Below are positions 55,789 to 64,000 of a stretch of DNA of 64,000 bases, one piece after another (the first letter of the stretch is position 1; each line of letters opens with the position of its first letter). Where the stretch lies: positions 62,001 through 126,000 of the forward strand of contig DGQT01000112.1 of assembly GCA_002390845.1 (NCBI GenBank), in the 5' to 3' direction. Origin of the DNA: Chitinophagaceae bacterium UBA4407 (lineage in GTDB: Bacteria > Bacteroidota > Bacteroidia > Chitinophagales > Chitinophagaceae). A model generated the notes under the pieces. It made no database searches and was not told where the DNA came from. It saw only the letters and a program-made list of their open reading frames with translations. The translations under genes and the position numbers were made by a program.

Positions 55789-55905
55789 GGCAACCTTCGC
55801 TTCATTCTGCGCTACGGTAAAAGCTCAATAAATAATCTAAAAGTACCAGTGTGCGACGCAAGGATGCTTAATAGTATTCCCTATGCCCGGCTCAAAAAAT
55901 TTCTT
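55789..55905 (+). repeat. Family A repeat upstream of the MBL hydrolase
   Basis: GGCAACCTTCGCTTCATTC, AAAAGTACCAGTGTGCGACG and an end reading CCCGGCTCAAAAAA. It lies between divergently transcribed GH18 and MBL genes, 49 bp before the MBL start. Confidence 0.75.
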
Positions 55906-55953
55906 TACAAACAGCTTTGGAAAATTGTATTTTACACTTTAAACCAAAACGCT

Positions 55954-56835
55954 ATGAAACGTTTATTCATTTTCTGCTGCACTTTTTTTGTTGCGATGAT
56001 TGCTGTTCACGCAAATGCCCAGGGCTTTGATTCTGTTGAAATAAAAACAAATAAAATAACTGACAATATTTACATGCTGGAAGGCGCCGGTGGCAATATT
56101 GGTGTGCTTACCGGAAAGGATGGGATTGTGTTGATCGATGATCAGTTTGCACCGCTTTCTGAAAAAATAAAGAATGCTTTGAAAGCACTAAGCGATAAGC
56201 CGGTAATGTTTGTGATCAATACACATTTTCATGGCGATCATACCGGTGGAAATGAAAATTTTGGAAAAGATGGGGCGATCGTTGTTTCGCAGGAAAACAG
56301 CCGCATAAGAATGACGAAAGATGAGTTTACGGCTGCATTTAATATGAGCCAGCCTGCAGCGCCTTACGATGCTTTGGCGAAAGTAACATTTACTGAATCT
56401 GTTACGCTGCATTTGAACGGAGAGACCTTAGAGCTGACTCATATAACCAATGCGCATACCGATGGCGATGCGATTATTTATTTTAAAGAATCAAATGTTA
56501 TTCATACAGGCGATGTGTTTGTAAGGTATGGCCTGCCATTTATTGATCAGCCACACGGCGGCAGTATAGACGGCATGATAAAGGGTGTTGATAAAATACT
56601 TGCTATTGCAAATGAAAATACTAAAATCATTCCGGGGCATGGGGCATTGGCAAACAAAAATGATTTGATAGAATATAAAAAGATGCTGCAACTTTTGCGC
56701 GACAGAATTGCTGGTGCCATGAAAGCTGGCAAAACACTTGATCAAATTATTAAAGCTGATCCCACAAAAGGATATACGGCAGTATTCGACCGGTCTGCGT
56801 TTATTACCCTTGTTTATGATTCCCTGAAAAAGTGA
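55954..56835 (+). CDS. Exported metallo-beta-lactamase-fold hydrolase
   Basis: A 293-residue protein with signal peptide (MKRLFIFCCTFFVAMIAVHA). The zinc motif HxHxDH is in NTHFHGDHTGG, with further ligands in TNAHTDGDAI, IHTGDVFV and IIPGHG. This matches periplasmic MBL-fold hydrolases related to subclass B3/B-like enzymes and lactonases; antibiotic hydrolysis cannot be inferred. The start at 55954 is chosen because 68 upstream codons translate a family A repeat. Confidence 0.9.
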   Translation: MKRLFIFCCTFFVAMIAVHANAQGFDSVEIKTNKITDNIYMLEGAGGNIGVLTGKDGIVLIDDQFAPLSEKIKNALKALSDKPVMFVINTHFHGDHTGGNENFGKDGAIVVSQENSRIRMTKDEFTAAFNMSQPAAPYDALAKVTFTESVTLHLNGETLELTHITNAHTDGDAIIYFKESNVIHTGDVFVRYGLPFIDQPHGGSIDGMIKGVDKILAIANENTKIIPGHGALANKNDLIEYKKMLQLLRDRIAGAMKAGKTLDQIIKADPTKGYTAVFDRSAFITLVYDSLKK

Positions 56836-56911
56836 CTTTGATTTTTATTAAGTATTAAAAATTTCTTACTGGCTTATTCAGTTATTTTTTTAAATACCAG
56901 CAGTAGTTTTT

Positions 56912-57068
56912 TATGGCATCAACTGTTGCGTCGCAATCCTTTCATCGTTCGGATCAATTTCCGGCAATCACGCGAAGATTGATGTTTTGGTGCTCAGTAA
57001 AGAATCTGAAAGTACAAGTGTGCGACGCAACAAAAGCCTCATTTTATTCAAAAGCCTGGTTCAATAAA
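56912..57068. repeat. Inverted pair of family A repeats ending at a stop codon
   Basis: Minus-oriented core CTGTTGCGTCGCAATCCTTT (about 56927) and plus-oriented core AAGTACAAGTGTGCGACGCA (about 57011). The right arm ends CCTGGTTCAATAAA, touching the stop codon (57069-57071) of the minus-strand nucleotidase gene. Confidence 0.75.
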
Positions 57069-58619
57069 TTAATGCTTCTTCTCAAGATATCTTATTACCG
57101 CTAAACGGATATCAGATTTCGAATCTTCTACAGATTTTACGGCATCATAAGTTTTTACAACTTCGGGATTGCCGGGATTTAGAAAATCAAGATTCGCTTC
57201 TTTACCGCTAAATATAAAATCGCCCATTGCAACATGATAAGTTTTTGCTGCATCAATTGGTGTATTATTTAACTTCCATATATTGGCAGGCTCATTATAA
57301 GTTACCGCTTCATTATATAAAAGAAACCCGCCAATGCCTGCATTTTTTCTACCCTGCTCAAGGGTTTTTAACAATAAACTCCCTTTCATATCTGCCTCAC
57401 GAATACCGCCGCCAAATGGAAGCGTACGGATGACATCATACTCCGTTAAAGGCATTTGTAAAATATCGTCTACACGTATAGAACCTGCATTCAGCAGCAC
57501 TACATCGGCATTCGGTACTGCATCGGCCATGCCTGCAGTAATTAACCTGGTAAGGTTAGTTACATGGCTCCTTATCTGGCTTTCCCTGCCATCAAGCGGC
57601 TCACCCGTGGTAATTAAAATCTTTGCTGCATCAAAACCTAAGGAACTGTAATTGCTATCGGCAATCTTGGTCCACTTTTGCACAACAGCATTGGTAGAAC
57701 TGTCTAACGGAATGCTTTGATCCAAAAATATATTTTCAGGTTTTACCTTTTGTGTTCCTTTCTTTTTATTGATGAGCAGCTTAATTACGTAAGCAGATTT
57801 TGCGTTGGCCAAAGCTTTAGTAATATAAATATTTCCAATTTTTTCAAAACGCATATCATGCTCATGTCCGCCGATAATAAATGCAAGGCCGGGAATTGCT
57901 TTAGCCAGTATTTCATCATCCTGGATTGATTGATGCGTAATTGCTATTACGGCATCAACAGAATCTTTTATTTGATTGTACAATTCTTTTGCAGTGGTTA
58001 GCGGATCTGTGTAGGCAACATAATCTGCCTTATTAAAAGGAAGTGTTATACCAATAAAACCAATTTTAACAGCAGTGCCATCTTTATCGTGCAGGGCAAG
58101 TATAAATGTTTTTGGAAAGGGGTATTCCTTACCTGCTGTTGTTTTGGTAAAAGGCAGCAATGAATCTTTCACCTTATGAAAACTGTTTGAAGATATCCAG
58201 AGAAAATTCGATTCGTTAATGCGGCTTTGCAATTCAGATTCTGTTATATCAAACTCATGGTTGCCAAAAACAGCAATATCAAATCCTGCTGCATTCATTG
58301 CATCGATCATCTGCTGGCCGCGGATACGTTTTCCCTGGTACTGAATGCTGTTATAAACAGAAGGGCTTACAAAATCGCCGGCCATTACAAGAAGTGTGTT
58401 CGGATTTTTTTGAACATACTGCTGTTTTAAAGTGGCTACTCTTGCCATACCGCCTTCAGTTCCGTTTGCCAAAGGGGCTATCTCGTACACATCATTCACC
58501 TGCACGAATGTGATTTCGATCTTGCCATCATCTTGAGTTGAAACTGCACGCTGCGTGGTTTTGCAGGATACGATACTGATGACTAACACAATTGTTAAAC
58601 AGTGCAGGAAATATTTCAT
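57069..58619 (-). CDS. 5'-nucleotidase/metallophosphatase lipoprotein
   Basis: A 516-residue lipoprotein (signal LTIVLVISIVSC) of the UshA/5'-nucleotidase family. The N-terminal calcineurin-like domain has QVNDVYEI, VMAGDFVSPSV, FGNHEFD and IGGHEHDM motifs, with Asp-to-Val/Glu variation at the first DxH (VNDVYE). The C-terminal nucleotide-binding domain has LNAGSIR and GDFIFSG. It should dephosphorylate nucleotides or related phosphoesters in the periplasm. The missing first-site His may alter metal binding. A thioredoxin-like gene lies 28 bp upstream on the same strand. Confidence 0.88.
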   Translation of the reverse strand: MKYFLHCLTIVLVISIVSCKTTQRAVSTQDDGKIEITFVQVNDVYEIAPLANGTEGGMARVATLKQQYVQKNPNTLLVMAGDFVSPSVYNSIQYQGKRIRGQQMIDAMNAAGFDIAVFGNHEFDITESELQSRINESNFLWISSNSFHKVKDSLLPFTKTTAGKEYPFPKTFILALHDKDGTAVKIGFIGITLPFNKADYVAYTDPLTTAKELYNQIKDSVDAVIAITHQSIQDDEILAKAIPGLAFIIGGHEHDMRFEKIGNIYITKALANAKSAYVIKLLINKKKGTQKVKPENIFLDQSIPLDSSTNAVVQKWTKIADSNYSSLGFDAAKILITTGEPLDGRESQIRSHVTNLTRLITAGMADAVPNADVVLLNAGSIRVDDILQMPLTEYDVIRTLPFGGGIREADMKGSLLLKTLEQGRKNAGIGGFLLYNEAVTYNEPANIWKLNNTPIDAAKTYHVAMGDFIFSGKEANLDFLNPGNPEVVKTYDAVKSVEDSKSDIRLAVIRYLEKKH

Positions 58620-58647
58620 AATAGTTTGAATTTATCTAACGCCTGTA

Positions 58648-59076
58648 TCACTTAACTACCGCCTTCGTAGCTTCCTGTATTAACATTTGCGCAGTATTCT
58701 GATCATCTTTTAAAGCAACCTGGTAAATAATTTTTACATCCGCATTGTAAAAAAGAAATGTTGGTGTAGAAACAATATTCAGCTTTTGCTTTTGCACAAA
58801 AGCAAGCGTCTCCATTTTATTTGCTTCAAGCCTGTAACTAATAAAATGGTCATTATAATATTTTGAAACTTCTGCATTTTTAAAAGTGGGTTCAAAAGCC
58901 ATACAGGTATGGCAATCCGATGCATACACTTCCAGAAATACTTTTTTGTGTTGTGCTTTTGCAAGATCAAAAACGGTGCGCAGGTTTCCATTCGTAATAA
59001 AATTTATTTGCCCGTAACACGCAGAACATGCTATAACAAAAAACAACAGGCAACCAAATTTTTTATACCGGCTCAT
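58648..59076 (-). CDS. Exported thioredoxin-like protein
   Basis: A 142-residue protein with a signal peptide (MSRYKKFGCLLFFVIACSACYGQ). The mature part is a thioredoxin fold of the thioredoxin-7/DUF255-like type, with redox motif CHTC in EVYASDCHTCMAFEP and the cis-Pro loop VSTPTFLFYN. It probably works as a periplasmic disulfide reductant or oxidant. It is 28 bp upstream of the nucleotidase lipoprotein gene, so the two are likely co-transcribed. Confidence 0.85.
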   Translation of the reverse strand: MSRYKKFGCLLFFVIACSACYGQINFITNGNLRTVFDLAKAQHKKVFLEVYASDCHTCMAFEPTFKNAEVSKYYNDHFISYRLEANKMETLAFVQKQKLNIVSTPTFLFYNADVKIIYQVALKDDQNTAQMLIQEATKAVVK

Positions 59077-59148
59077 ACTTTTCTATTTCCTCAAATATAA
59101 ACTTCTTTTGCTATTGCAATAAGAAGGCTGCACATGCAATCTTTTTTT

Positions 59149-59213
59149 ATGAGCCCGGCTATTGTATTTTATAGCATCGCCTGTTGCGTCGCACACAAAT
59201 ACGTTCTAATTTT
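59149..59213 (-). repeat. Family A repeat
   Basis: TATGAGCCCGGCTATTG, then GCCTGTTGCGTCGCACACAA and ATACGTTC. It lies between the divergent thioredoxin-like and nitrilase genes. Confidence 0.75.
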
Positions 59214-59308
59214 ATGACGGCAAAAGGCTCGGCCCGCTGCTGTTTTACGGTAGTTCACTTTAAGTTCTGTTGAAATACAAAAGCTCAAAAAATAAAATAC
59301 ACAACGAA

Positions 59309-60037
59309 ATGAAAATTTGTGTTGCACAAACAAAGCCCGTTAAAGGAAACATTGAAGCCAATATTAACAATCACAAGAAATTGATCAACCTGGCTATTGA
59401 TAGCGGTGCAGACACCATCATATTCCCTGAACTCTCATTAACCGGTTACGAACCCGAACTTGCAAAAGAATTGGCAATTGCCCCGGAAGACAGCAGTTTG
59501 AATGTGTTCCGGGAAATCAGTGATAAAAGCCAAATCACAATTGGCGTGGGAATGCCAACAAAGGCGATTCATGGCATTTGTATCAGTATGCTGCTTTTTC
59601 ACCCAAACAAACCAAGGCAAACCTATTCGAAAAAATATTTACATGCCGATGAATTGCCATTTTTTGTCAGCGGACAAAATGATGCTTTTTTAATCAACGG
59701 CAAAACCAATATCGCATTGGCAATTTGTTATGAATTATCAGTTCACGAACATGCTGAAAACGCTTTTAAAAACGGGGCAGAAATTTATATTGCCAGTGTT
59801 GCCAAAACAGTTAATGGGGTTGAAAAAGCCGTTAAAAGTTTATCGGAGATTGCAAATAAATATTCTATGACTGTGCTGATGTCGAACTTTATCGGGCACT
59901 GCGATAATTTTGATTGCGGCGGAAGAACATCTATTTGGAATAACAAAGGCATCCTGATCGGGCAATTAAACGATAGCGATGAAGGAATATTGATTATCGA
60001 TACAATCACACAGGAACTCATCACGAAAACAATTTAA
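59309..60037 (+). CDS. Carbon-nitrogen hydrolase (nitrilase superfamily)
   Basis: A 242-residue cytoplasmic amidase. The Glu-Lys-Cys triad is visible: Glu41 in IIFPELSLTGYEP, Lys108 in TYSKKYLHADE and Cys in LAICYELSVHEHA. The length fits the short omega-amidase-like branches. Substrate is unknown. The ATG at 59309 begins the conserved MKICVAQTKPVKGN; the longer frame starts at 59270. Confidence 0.9.
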   Translation: MKICVAQTKPVKGNIEANINNHKKLINLAIDSGADTIIFPELSLTGYEPELAKELAIAPEDSSLNVFREISDKSQITIGVGMPTKAIHGICISMLLFHPNKPRQTYSKKYLHADELPFFVSGQNDAFLINGKTNIALAICYELSVHEHAENAFKNGAEIYIASVAKTVNGVEKAVKSLSEIANKYSMTVLMSNFIGHCDNFDCGGRTSIWNNKGILIGQLNDSDEGILIIDTITQELITKTI

Positions 60038-60055
60038 AAAAAAGAATCTGCCAGA

Positions 60056-60170
60056 TAATCTTCACTTTGCTCAATAAAGCTATGCAAGCCGAAGAGTGCC
60101 CTTCGGCTACGCTCAGGATAAACTTGCAAGAAAAGCTTCATAGTACTCCAAATGCCTGTCTCAAAAAATC
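60056..60170 (+). repeat. Degenerate family A repeat
   Basis: CTTTGCTCAATAAAGC, GAAGAGTGCCCTTCGGC, then GCAAGAAAAGCTTCATAGTA and TGTCTCAAAAAA. The GCGACGCAA core has been altered. It lies upstream of the M20 gene. Confidence 0.5.
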
Positions 60171-60230
60171 TGTCTTCATTACCGATGCATTGAAAATATT
60201 AATGGTATCTTTCATTTAAATCTTACAACA

Positions 60231-61526
60231 ATGATGAAACATTTTTTGCTGGTGTTATTAATACTGCCACTGCTTACACTTGCGCAGAATTATGATGAAC
60301 AGATTAATAAAAATGTTGCCGAAATAATACCCAAAGTAGTAGAATGGCGCAGGAATTTTCATCAGAATCCTGAACTCTCTAACCGTGAATATAAAACCGC
60401 TGCAATTGTTGCGGCATACTTAAAATCATTAGGGCTTGAGGTAAAAACAGGTGTTGCAAAAACGGGTGTGGTGGGCATATTAAGGGGCGGAAAACCGGGC
60501 CCTGTAATTGCATTGCGCGCCGATATGGATGCGCTGCCTGTAACAGAAAGAAACGATCTCTCTTTTAAATCTGTGGTAACAGATACTTTCAACAATCAAA
60601 CAGTAGGCGTAATGCATGCTTGCGGCCACGACTCGCATACCGCAATGCTGATGGGCACTGCTGCCGTATTAAGTAAAATGAAAAAAGATGTGCCCGGCAC
60701 AATAGTATTTTTATTTCAACCCGCAGAAGAAGGCCCGCCCAATGGCGAAGAAGGCGGCGCACCTTTAATGATAAAAGAAGGAGCCCTCGATAACCCTAAA
60801 GTAGAAGCTGTTTTTGGTTTGCATATCATGAGCAATATTGAAGCAGGCACCATTCAATACAGGCCGGGCCCTTTAATGGCATCGTCTGATTGGTTCACCA
60901 TAAAAGTAAAAGGTAAGGGCAGTCACGGTTCAATGCCGTGGCAGGGCATCGATCCTATTGTTGTATCATCGCAAATTATACAGGGCCTTCAAACCATTGT
61001 AAGCCGGCAGGAAGATCTAAGCAAAGCACCGGCTGTGATTACGGTGGGTGCAATTAATGGCGGTGTGCGCAGCAACATTATTCCCGAAGAATGCGTAATG
61101 ATCGGTACCATTCGCACACTCGATAGTAAAATGCAAACCGATATTCATGAAAGAATAAAACGCACAGCAGAAATGATTGCATCAAGCGCAGGGGCAACAG
61201 CGCAGGTAACGATCGCTTCAAAAACATTGGTAACGTTTAACGATTCAATGCTTGTAAGTGCAACACTGCCTGCATTACAGGCCGCTGCAGGTAAACAAAA
61301 TGTAATACTCCGCAACTGGATCATGGGCTCTGAAGATTTTTCTTATTTCAGCGAAAAAGCACCCTCGTTTTTCTTCTTTCTTGGCGGTATGCCCAAAGGC
61401 AACGATCCTGCCAAAGCGCCGCCGCACCATACCACAGATTTTTTTATTGACGAAAGTGGCTTTGATGTTGGCGTAAAAGCATTCTGTGAAATTGTGTTCA
61501 ACTACGGATCGCAAAAAAAGAATTAG
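60231..61526 (+). CDS. M20-family amidohydrolase/carboxypeptidase, exported
   Basis: A 431-residue M20D-type metallohydrolase with a signal peptide (MMKHFLLVLLILPLLTLAQ). Metal-binding and catalytic segments are present: VIALRADMDALPV, GVMHACGHDSHTAMLMG, FQPAEEGPP and FGLHIM, with a dimerisation domain (VKGKGSHGSMPWQGIDP) in the middle. It hydrolyses N-acyl amino acids or related amides in the periplasm. Met2 is an equally good start. Confidence 0.93.
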   Translation: MMKHFLLVLLILPLLTLAQNYDEQINKNVAEIIPKVVEWRRNFHQNPELSNREYKTAAIVAAYLKSLGLEVKTGVAKTGVVGILRGGKPGPVIALRADMDALPVTERNDLSFKSVVTDTFNNQTVGVMHACGHDSHTAMLMGTAAVLSKMKKDVPGTIVFLFQPAEEGPPNGEEGGAPLMIKEGALDNPKVEAVFGLHIMSNIEAGTIQYRPGPLMASSDWFTIKVKGKGSHGSMPWQGIDPIVVSSQIIQGLQTIVSRQEDLSKAPAVITVGAINGGVRSNIIPEECVMIGTIRTLDSKMQTDIHERIKRTAEMIASSAGATAQVTIASKTLVTFNDSMLVSATLPALQAAAGKQNVILRNWIMGSEDFSYFSEKAPSFFFFLGGMPKGNDPAKAPPHHTTDFFIDESGFDVGVKAFCEIVFNYGSQKKN

Positions 61527-61540
61527 TGCAATTATTATTT

Positions 61541-61640
61541 TTTTTTGAGCCCGGCTGAAGAATATGCATGAGGCTTTTCTTGCGTCGCACACTTATACTG
61601 TTGGATATTTTATTGAGCTTTAATTGAAGCGTAGGTAATA
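61541..61640 (-). repeat. Family A repeat after the M20 gene
   Basis: TTTTTTTTTGAGCCCGGCTG about 15 bp after the stop codon, then TTCTTGCGTCGCACACTTAT and ATTTTATTGAGCTTT. Confidence 0.75.
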
Positions 61641-61665
61641 AAAACAAAGTCAACCTTTTTATCAC

Positions 61666-62409
61666 ATGGACTACTTGCAAAAAATCATCATCGATTTTGA
61701 AATTCATTCCGTGGATGGAATCAAAGAGTGTTTTAAAAACGGCATTGATCCAAATTTGATACACAATGGAAAACCGCTGATTTATGAAATGATCAACATG
61801 TATGCACGTGGGCCGATGTTTAAAAAATGCATCGAAGCTTTTGTGGTTTATGGTTTAGAATTTGACGATAAAGTTTTATTGGCAGTTCTGTTAGATGATA
61901 CAGGTTCGCTTGAAACACATTTAACACAGAACAAAGAAGCACTAAACAAAAAGTATTCATTGGACTGCACTTTTACACCGCTTTACAATGCCTCTCTGCT
62001 GCATATCTGTGCCGAATACAATCACTTGGCCTGTGCAGAAGTTCTTGTAAAACATGGTGCCAATATCAACGAAAAAGCAGGTACGGATGAATACGGCTTT
62101 GGCGGACAAACACCAATCTTTCATACCGTAAATCAAAACTTAAATCAGTCTGCAGACATGCTGAATTACCTGCTTTCTGAATCAGCAGATCTTACGATAA
62201 CTGTTAAAGGATTGATCTGGGGAAAAGGCTATGAATGGGAAACACTAATTCCTTCTGTAAATCCGATCAGTTACGCAATGATGGGTTTACTGCCACAAAT
62301 GCACAGGAATGAAATTACCATTTCAAAAACGGTATCGCTATTGCTTAAAAATGCTTATGGAATTGATTACACAGCAAAGAATGTTCCCTGCGCTTATTTG
62401 AAAAAGTAG
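61666..62409 (+). CDS. Ankyrin-repeat protein
   Basis: A 247-residue protein with ankyrin-type repeats (NASLLHICAEYNHLACAEVL followed by VKHGANINEKAG; also GQTPIFHTVNQN). No signal peptide or membrane helix. Such proteins mediate protein-protein contacts; the partner is unknown. It is monocistronic and flanked by family A repeats. Confidence 0.8.
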   Translation: MDYLQKIIIDFEIHSVDGIKECFKNGIDPNLIHNGKPLIYEMINMYARGPMFKKCIEAFVVYGLEFDDKVLLAVLLDDTGSLETHLTQNKEALNKKYSLDCTFTPLYNASLLHICAEYNHLACAEVLVKHGANINEKAGTDEYGFGGQTPIFHTVNQNLNQSADMLNYLLSESADLTITVKGLIWGKGYEWETLIPSVNPISYAMMGLLPQMHRNEITISKTVSLLLKNAYGIDYTAKNVPCAYLKK

Positions 62410-62415
62410 CTTGCC

Positions 62416-62520
62416 AAAGTAAATTTTCGCTTTGATAAAAGCTCAATAGAATATCCAACCGAACACGAGTGCGACGCAAGAAAAGCTTCATTCATGCACT
62501 GCTGTTTGGCTCATAAAAAA
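62416..62520 (+). repeat. Family A repeat abutting the L,D-transpeptidase stop codon
   Basis: TTTGATAAAAGCTCAATAG, CGAACACGAGTGCGACGCAA and TTTGGCTCATAAAAAA, ending 1-2 bp from the stop codon at 62522-62524 of the minus-strand gene. Confidence 0.8.
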
Positions 62521-62521
62521 A

Positions 62522-63274
62522 CTACATAATCAAATATTCGCCTTTCTTGTTAACGGCGATCAGGGGGAGCTGTTTTGTTTTTTCAAAAGCGTCGTAAGCC
62601 TCTTTAAGTTTTACAGCAAATTTTTGTACAGATGGATTGTCTTTTGTAATGCGGGTGAGATATTCCATACTCTGCTGGTTGCTATACCGAACCGGAAAAA
62701 TGTGAACGGGAATGAAATCCTGGCCATTACTTTTGGCGCTTGCGGTAAGCAGGTAAAGCTCTTCTATCTGTGCATCCATTATAGGGATACACCCAATAGT
62801 AACACAACTGCCATGTATATAAATGCCGCCGCCAGGCCTCAAAGAATCGCTGAGTAATTTATCTGATTCGTTGGGGTAATTTAATTTAAGCGACAAGTGA
62901 TAATCGCTTCTTGGATTAAATTCGTTGATGTAATAAAAACCTTCGGGCACCTGGTAATCGCCTTCCATTCTTTTAGGGCCAAGGGTACCGGCGAGCGCAC
63001 ATACTTTATAAGTTTTAAACAGTTTATAATCTTCGGTAGAATTATTGCGCACCCATATCTCTAACTGGCTGTCGTATTTAAAGGAACGCACATAAACCTG
63101 CCTGGGTGGCCATTGCAGCCCTTTAGCTTCGAACTGTTTACGCAATGTGTCCTGCTTGAATTTAAGTGCCATTGAAACATTTGGATAGTTTTTCTGCGAC
63201 TCCAGAAACGAAGGCTGTGCAAAGCAGGAAATACATATTAAAAACATCACGATTGCTGTAAGGTAATATTTCAT
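62522..63274 (-). CDS. L,D-transpeptidase family protein
   Basis: A 250-residue exported protein with signal peptide (MKYYLTAIVMFLICISCFAQ). The YkuD-type catalytic motif is GIYIHGSCVTIGCIPI, with His, Ser and the nucleophile Cys in the HGxxxxxGC spacing. This matches the L,D-transpeptidase catalytic domain of murein-modifying enzymes; crosslinking or remodelling of peptidoglycan is likely. The start at 63274 is chosen over 63445 because the signal peptide begins there. Confidence 0.87.
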   Translation of the reverse strand: MKYYLTAIVMFLICISCFAQPSFLESQKNYPNVSMALKFKQDTLRKQFEAKGLQWPPRQVYVRSFKYDSQLEIWVRNNSTEDYKLFKTYKVCALAGTLGPKRMEGDYQVPEGFYYINEFNPRSDYHLSLKLNYPNESDKLLSDSLRPGGGIYIHGSCVTIGCIPIMDAQIEELYLLTASAKSNGQDFIPVHIFPVRYSNQQSMEYLTRITKDNPSVQKFAVKLKEAYDAFEKTKQLPLIAVNKKGEYLIM

Positions 63275-63382
63275 GGCTGTAAAAGTATCTAAATTAATCT
63301 TTATGAATGCAGGCACACCGGTTAAAAGTTGATAAAAGCATTTCATTTGCAAACGATGAAGAATGTATTTTATTATTAAATT

Positions 63383-63415
63383 AAAAAAGCCTGCAGATAA
63401 AATTAACTGCAGGCC
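63383..63415 (-). terminator. Rho-independent terminator of the HPPD gene
   Basis: GCCTGCAG (63389-63396) and CTGCAGGC (63407-63414) form a perfect 8-bp stem with a 10-nt loop. On the minus strand a T-run follows. It lies 30 bp after the stop codon of the gene at 63445. Confidence 0.85.
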
Positions 63416-63444
63416 ATGCAAAAAAATATTTTGTAAAATATGCA

Positions 63445-64000
63445 TTACAGGTTACCCCTTAAATCCTGCTCCCTCTCAATTGCTTCGAACAAGGCTTTAA
63501 AGTTTCCTTTGCCAAAACTCTGTGCACCCTTGCGCTGAATAATCTCGAAAAACAGTGTGGGCCTGTCTTCTACGGGTTTGGTAAATATCTGCAACAGGTA
63601 ACCCTCATGGTCCCGGTCAACCAAAACCCCGAGTTCTTTTAGTGAAGCAATGTCTTCATCAATATGCCCTACGCGTTCTGTTAATTCATCGTAATAAGAT
63701 GTTGGCACTTTCAGAAATTCAATGCCACGGTTCTGTAAATCGGTAACGGTTTCAACAATATTGCTGGTAGCAAGCGCAACATGCTGGCAACCCTCACCAC
63801 CGTAATAATCCAGGTATTCTTCAACCTGCGATTTCTTTTTGCCTTCTGCGGGTTCGTTTATGGGGAATTTAACAAAACCATTTCCATTACTCATTACCTT
63901 ACTCATCAAAGCAGAATATTCAGTAGAAATATCTGCATCATCAAAAGTCAGAATATTGCGAAAGCCCATTACTTCTTCATAAAAATGAACCCAGGGGTTC
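63445..64000 (-). CDS. hppD: 4-hydroxyphenylpyruvate dioxygenase, C-terminal part
   Basis: The gene continues beyond the right edge of the window; its frame reads NPWVHFYEEVMGFRNILTFD from the edge. HPPD converts 4-hydroxyphenylpyruvate to homogentisate in tyrosine breakdown. Iron ligands visible here are His in GCQHVALATSN and Glu in LFFEIIQRKGA, with the typical C-terminal helix (FKALFEAIEREQ). The N-terminal half is not in the window. Confidence 0.95.
   Translation of the reverse strand, partial: NPWVHFYEEVMGFRNILTFDDADISTEYSALMSKVMSNGNGFVKFPINEPAEGKKKSQVEEYLDYYGGEGCQHVALATSNIVETVTDLQNRGIEFLKVPTSYYDELTERVGHIDEDIASLKELGVLVDRDHEGYLLQIFTKPVEDRPTLFFEIIQRKGAQSFGKGNFKALFEAIEREQDLRGNL

Noticed and set aside
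55750..55953. Extended N-terminus of the MBL hydrolase
   Set aside because: The 68 extra codons lie in a family A repeat, and a good signal peptide begins at 55954.
1..64000. tRNA or rRNA genes
   Set aside because: No cloverleaf with a plausible anticodon stem or conserved rRNA stretch was noticed by eye; a covariance-model search would be decisive.

Overview
The window looks like chromosome of a Bacteroidota species, most likely family Chitinophagaceae. This is inferred from gene content: GH97, GH125 and GH18 hydrolases, DUF6266, BlaI/M56 pairs, GTP-dependent PEP carboxykinase and many signal-peptide lipoproteins. The DNA is moderately AT-rich and clear Shine-Dalgarno sites are absent. No rRNA or tRNA gene and no CRISPR array was recognised. 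About half of the genes are ordinary housekeeping or carbohydrate genes. The rest is accessory DNA, and the intergenic space is heavily colonised by several short repeat families.

Layout. 1-14 kb: a PhzF-like isomerase, an orphan NarL-type response regulator, a BlaI / M56 sensor / heptad-repeat protein operon, an acyltransferase, a lipoprotein, a heterodimeric ABC exporter and a tandem array of IS200-like transposase units. 14-16.5 kb: a DUF6266 protein, a CGAA-rich inverted-repeat cluster, a small HTH protein and a small membrane protein. 16.6-30 kb: a defence island. It holds a type I restriction-modification operon (hsdM broken by a frameshift, hsdS, hsdR) with a trypsin-like protease fused to a NUC1 nuclease between hsdS and hsdR. 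These are followed by a membrane-anchored PLD-family protein, a frameshifted vWA-like lipoprotein, a DUF4268 protein and a PD-(D/E)XK protein. 30-42.5 kb: a zone dominated by REP-associated tyrosine transposases (RAYT), their solo ends and their internal-deletion derivatives. Interspersed are a PQQ-propeller lipoprotein, an aldo/keto reductase, a GH97 hydrolase, thioredoxin and PEP carboxykinase. 42.5-64 kb: mostly intact metabolism, including a divergent lipid kinase / App1-type phosphatase pair, tagaturonate reductase, GH125, GH16, the cyanophycin genes cphB and cphA, GH18, a metallo-beta-lactamase-fold hydrolase, a 5'-nucleotidase-like lipoprotein, an M20 peptidase, an ankyrin protein, an L,D-transpeptidase and the 3' part of HPPD.

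Repeat families named in the entries. A: intergenic units with the core GTACAAGAGTGCGACGCAA, about 28 copies, whose AAAAAA end often abuts a stop codon. B: RAYT elements bounded by CTCCGCACAGTGTCC-type ends, with autonomous copies at 36 and 37 kb and several MITE-like derivatives. C: a second RAYT family, present only as remnants. D: hairpins with GAGCGTGGCAAGTAAAGC. E: GCCCCGGAGGGGC palindromes tied to the IS200-like transposases at 12-13 kb.

The best candidates for something new are the protease-nuclease fusion embedded in the type I RM operon with its membrane PLD and lipoprotein neighbours, the stop-codon-associated family A repeat, and the shared AxxDxxQ heptad arrays of the M56 sensor and its secreted neighbour.
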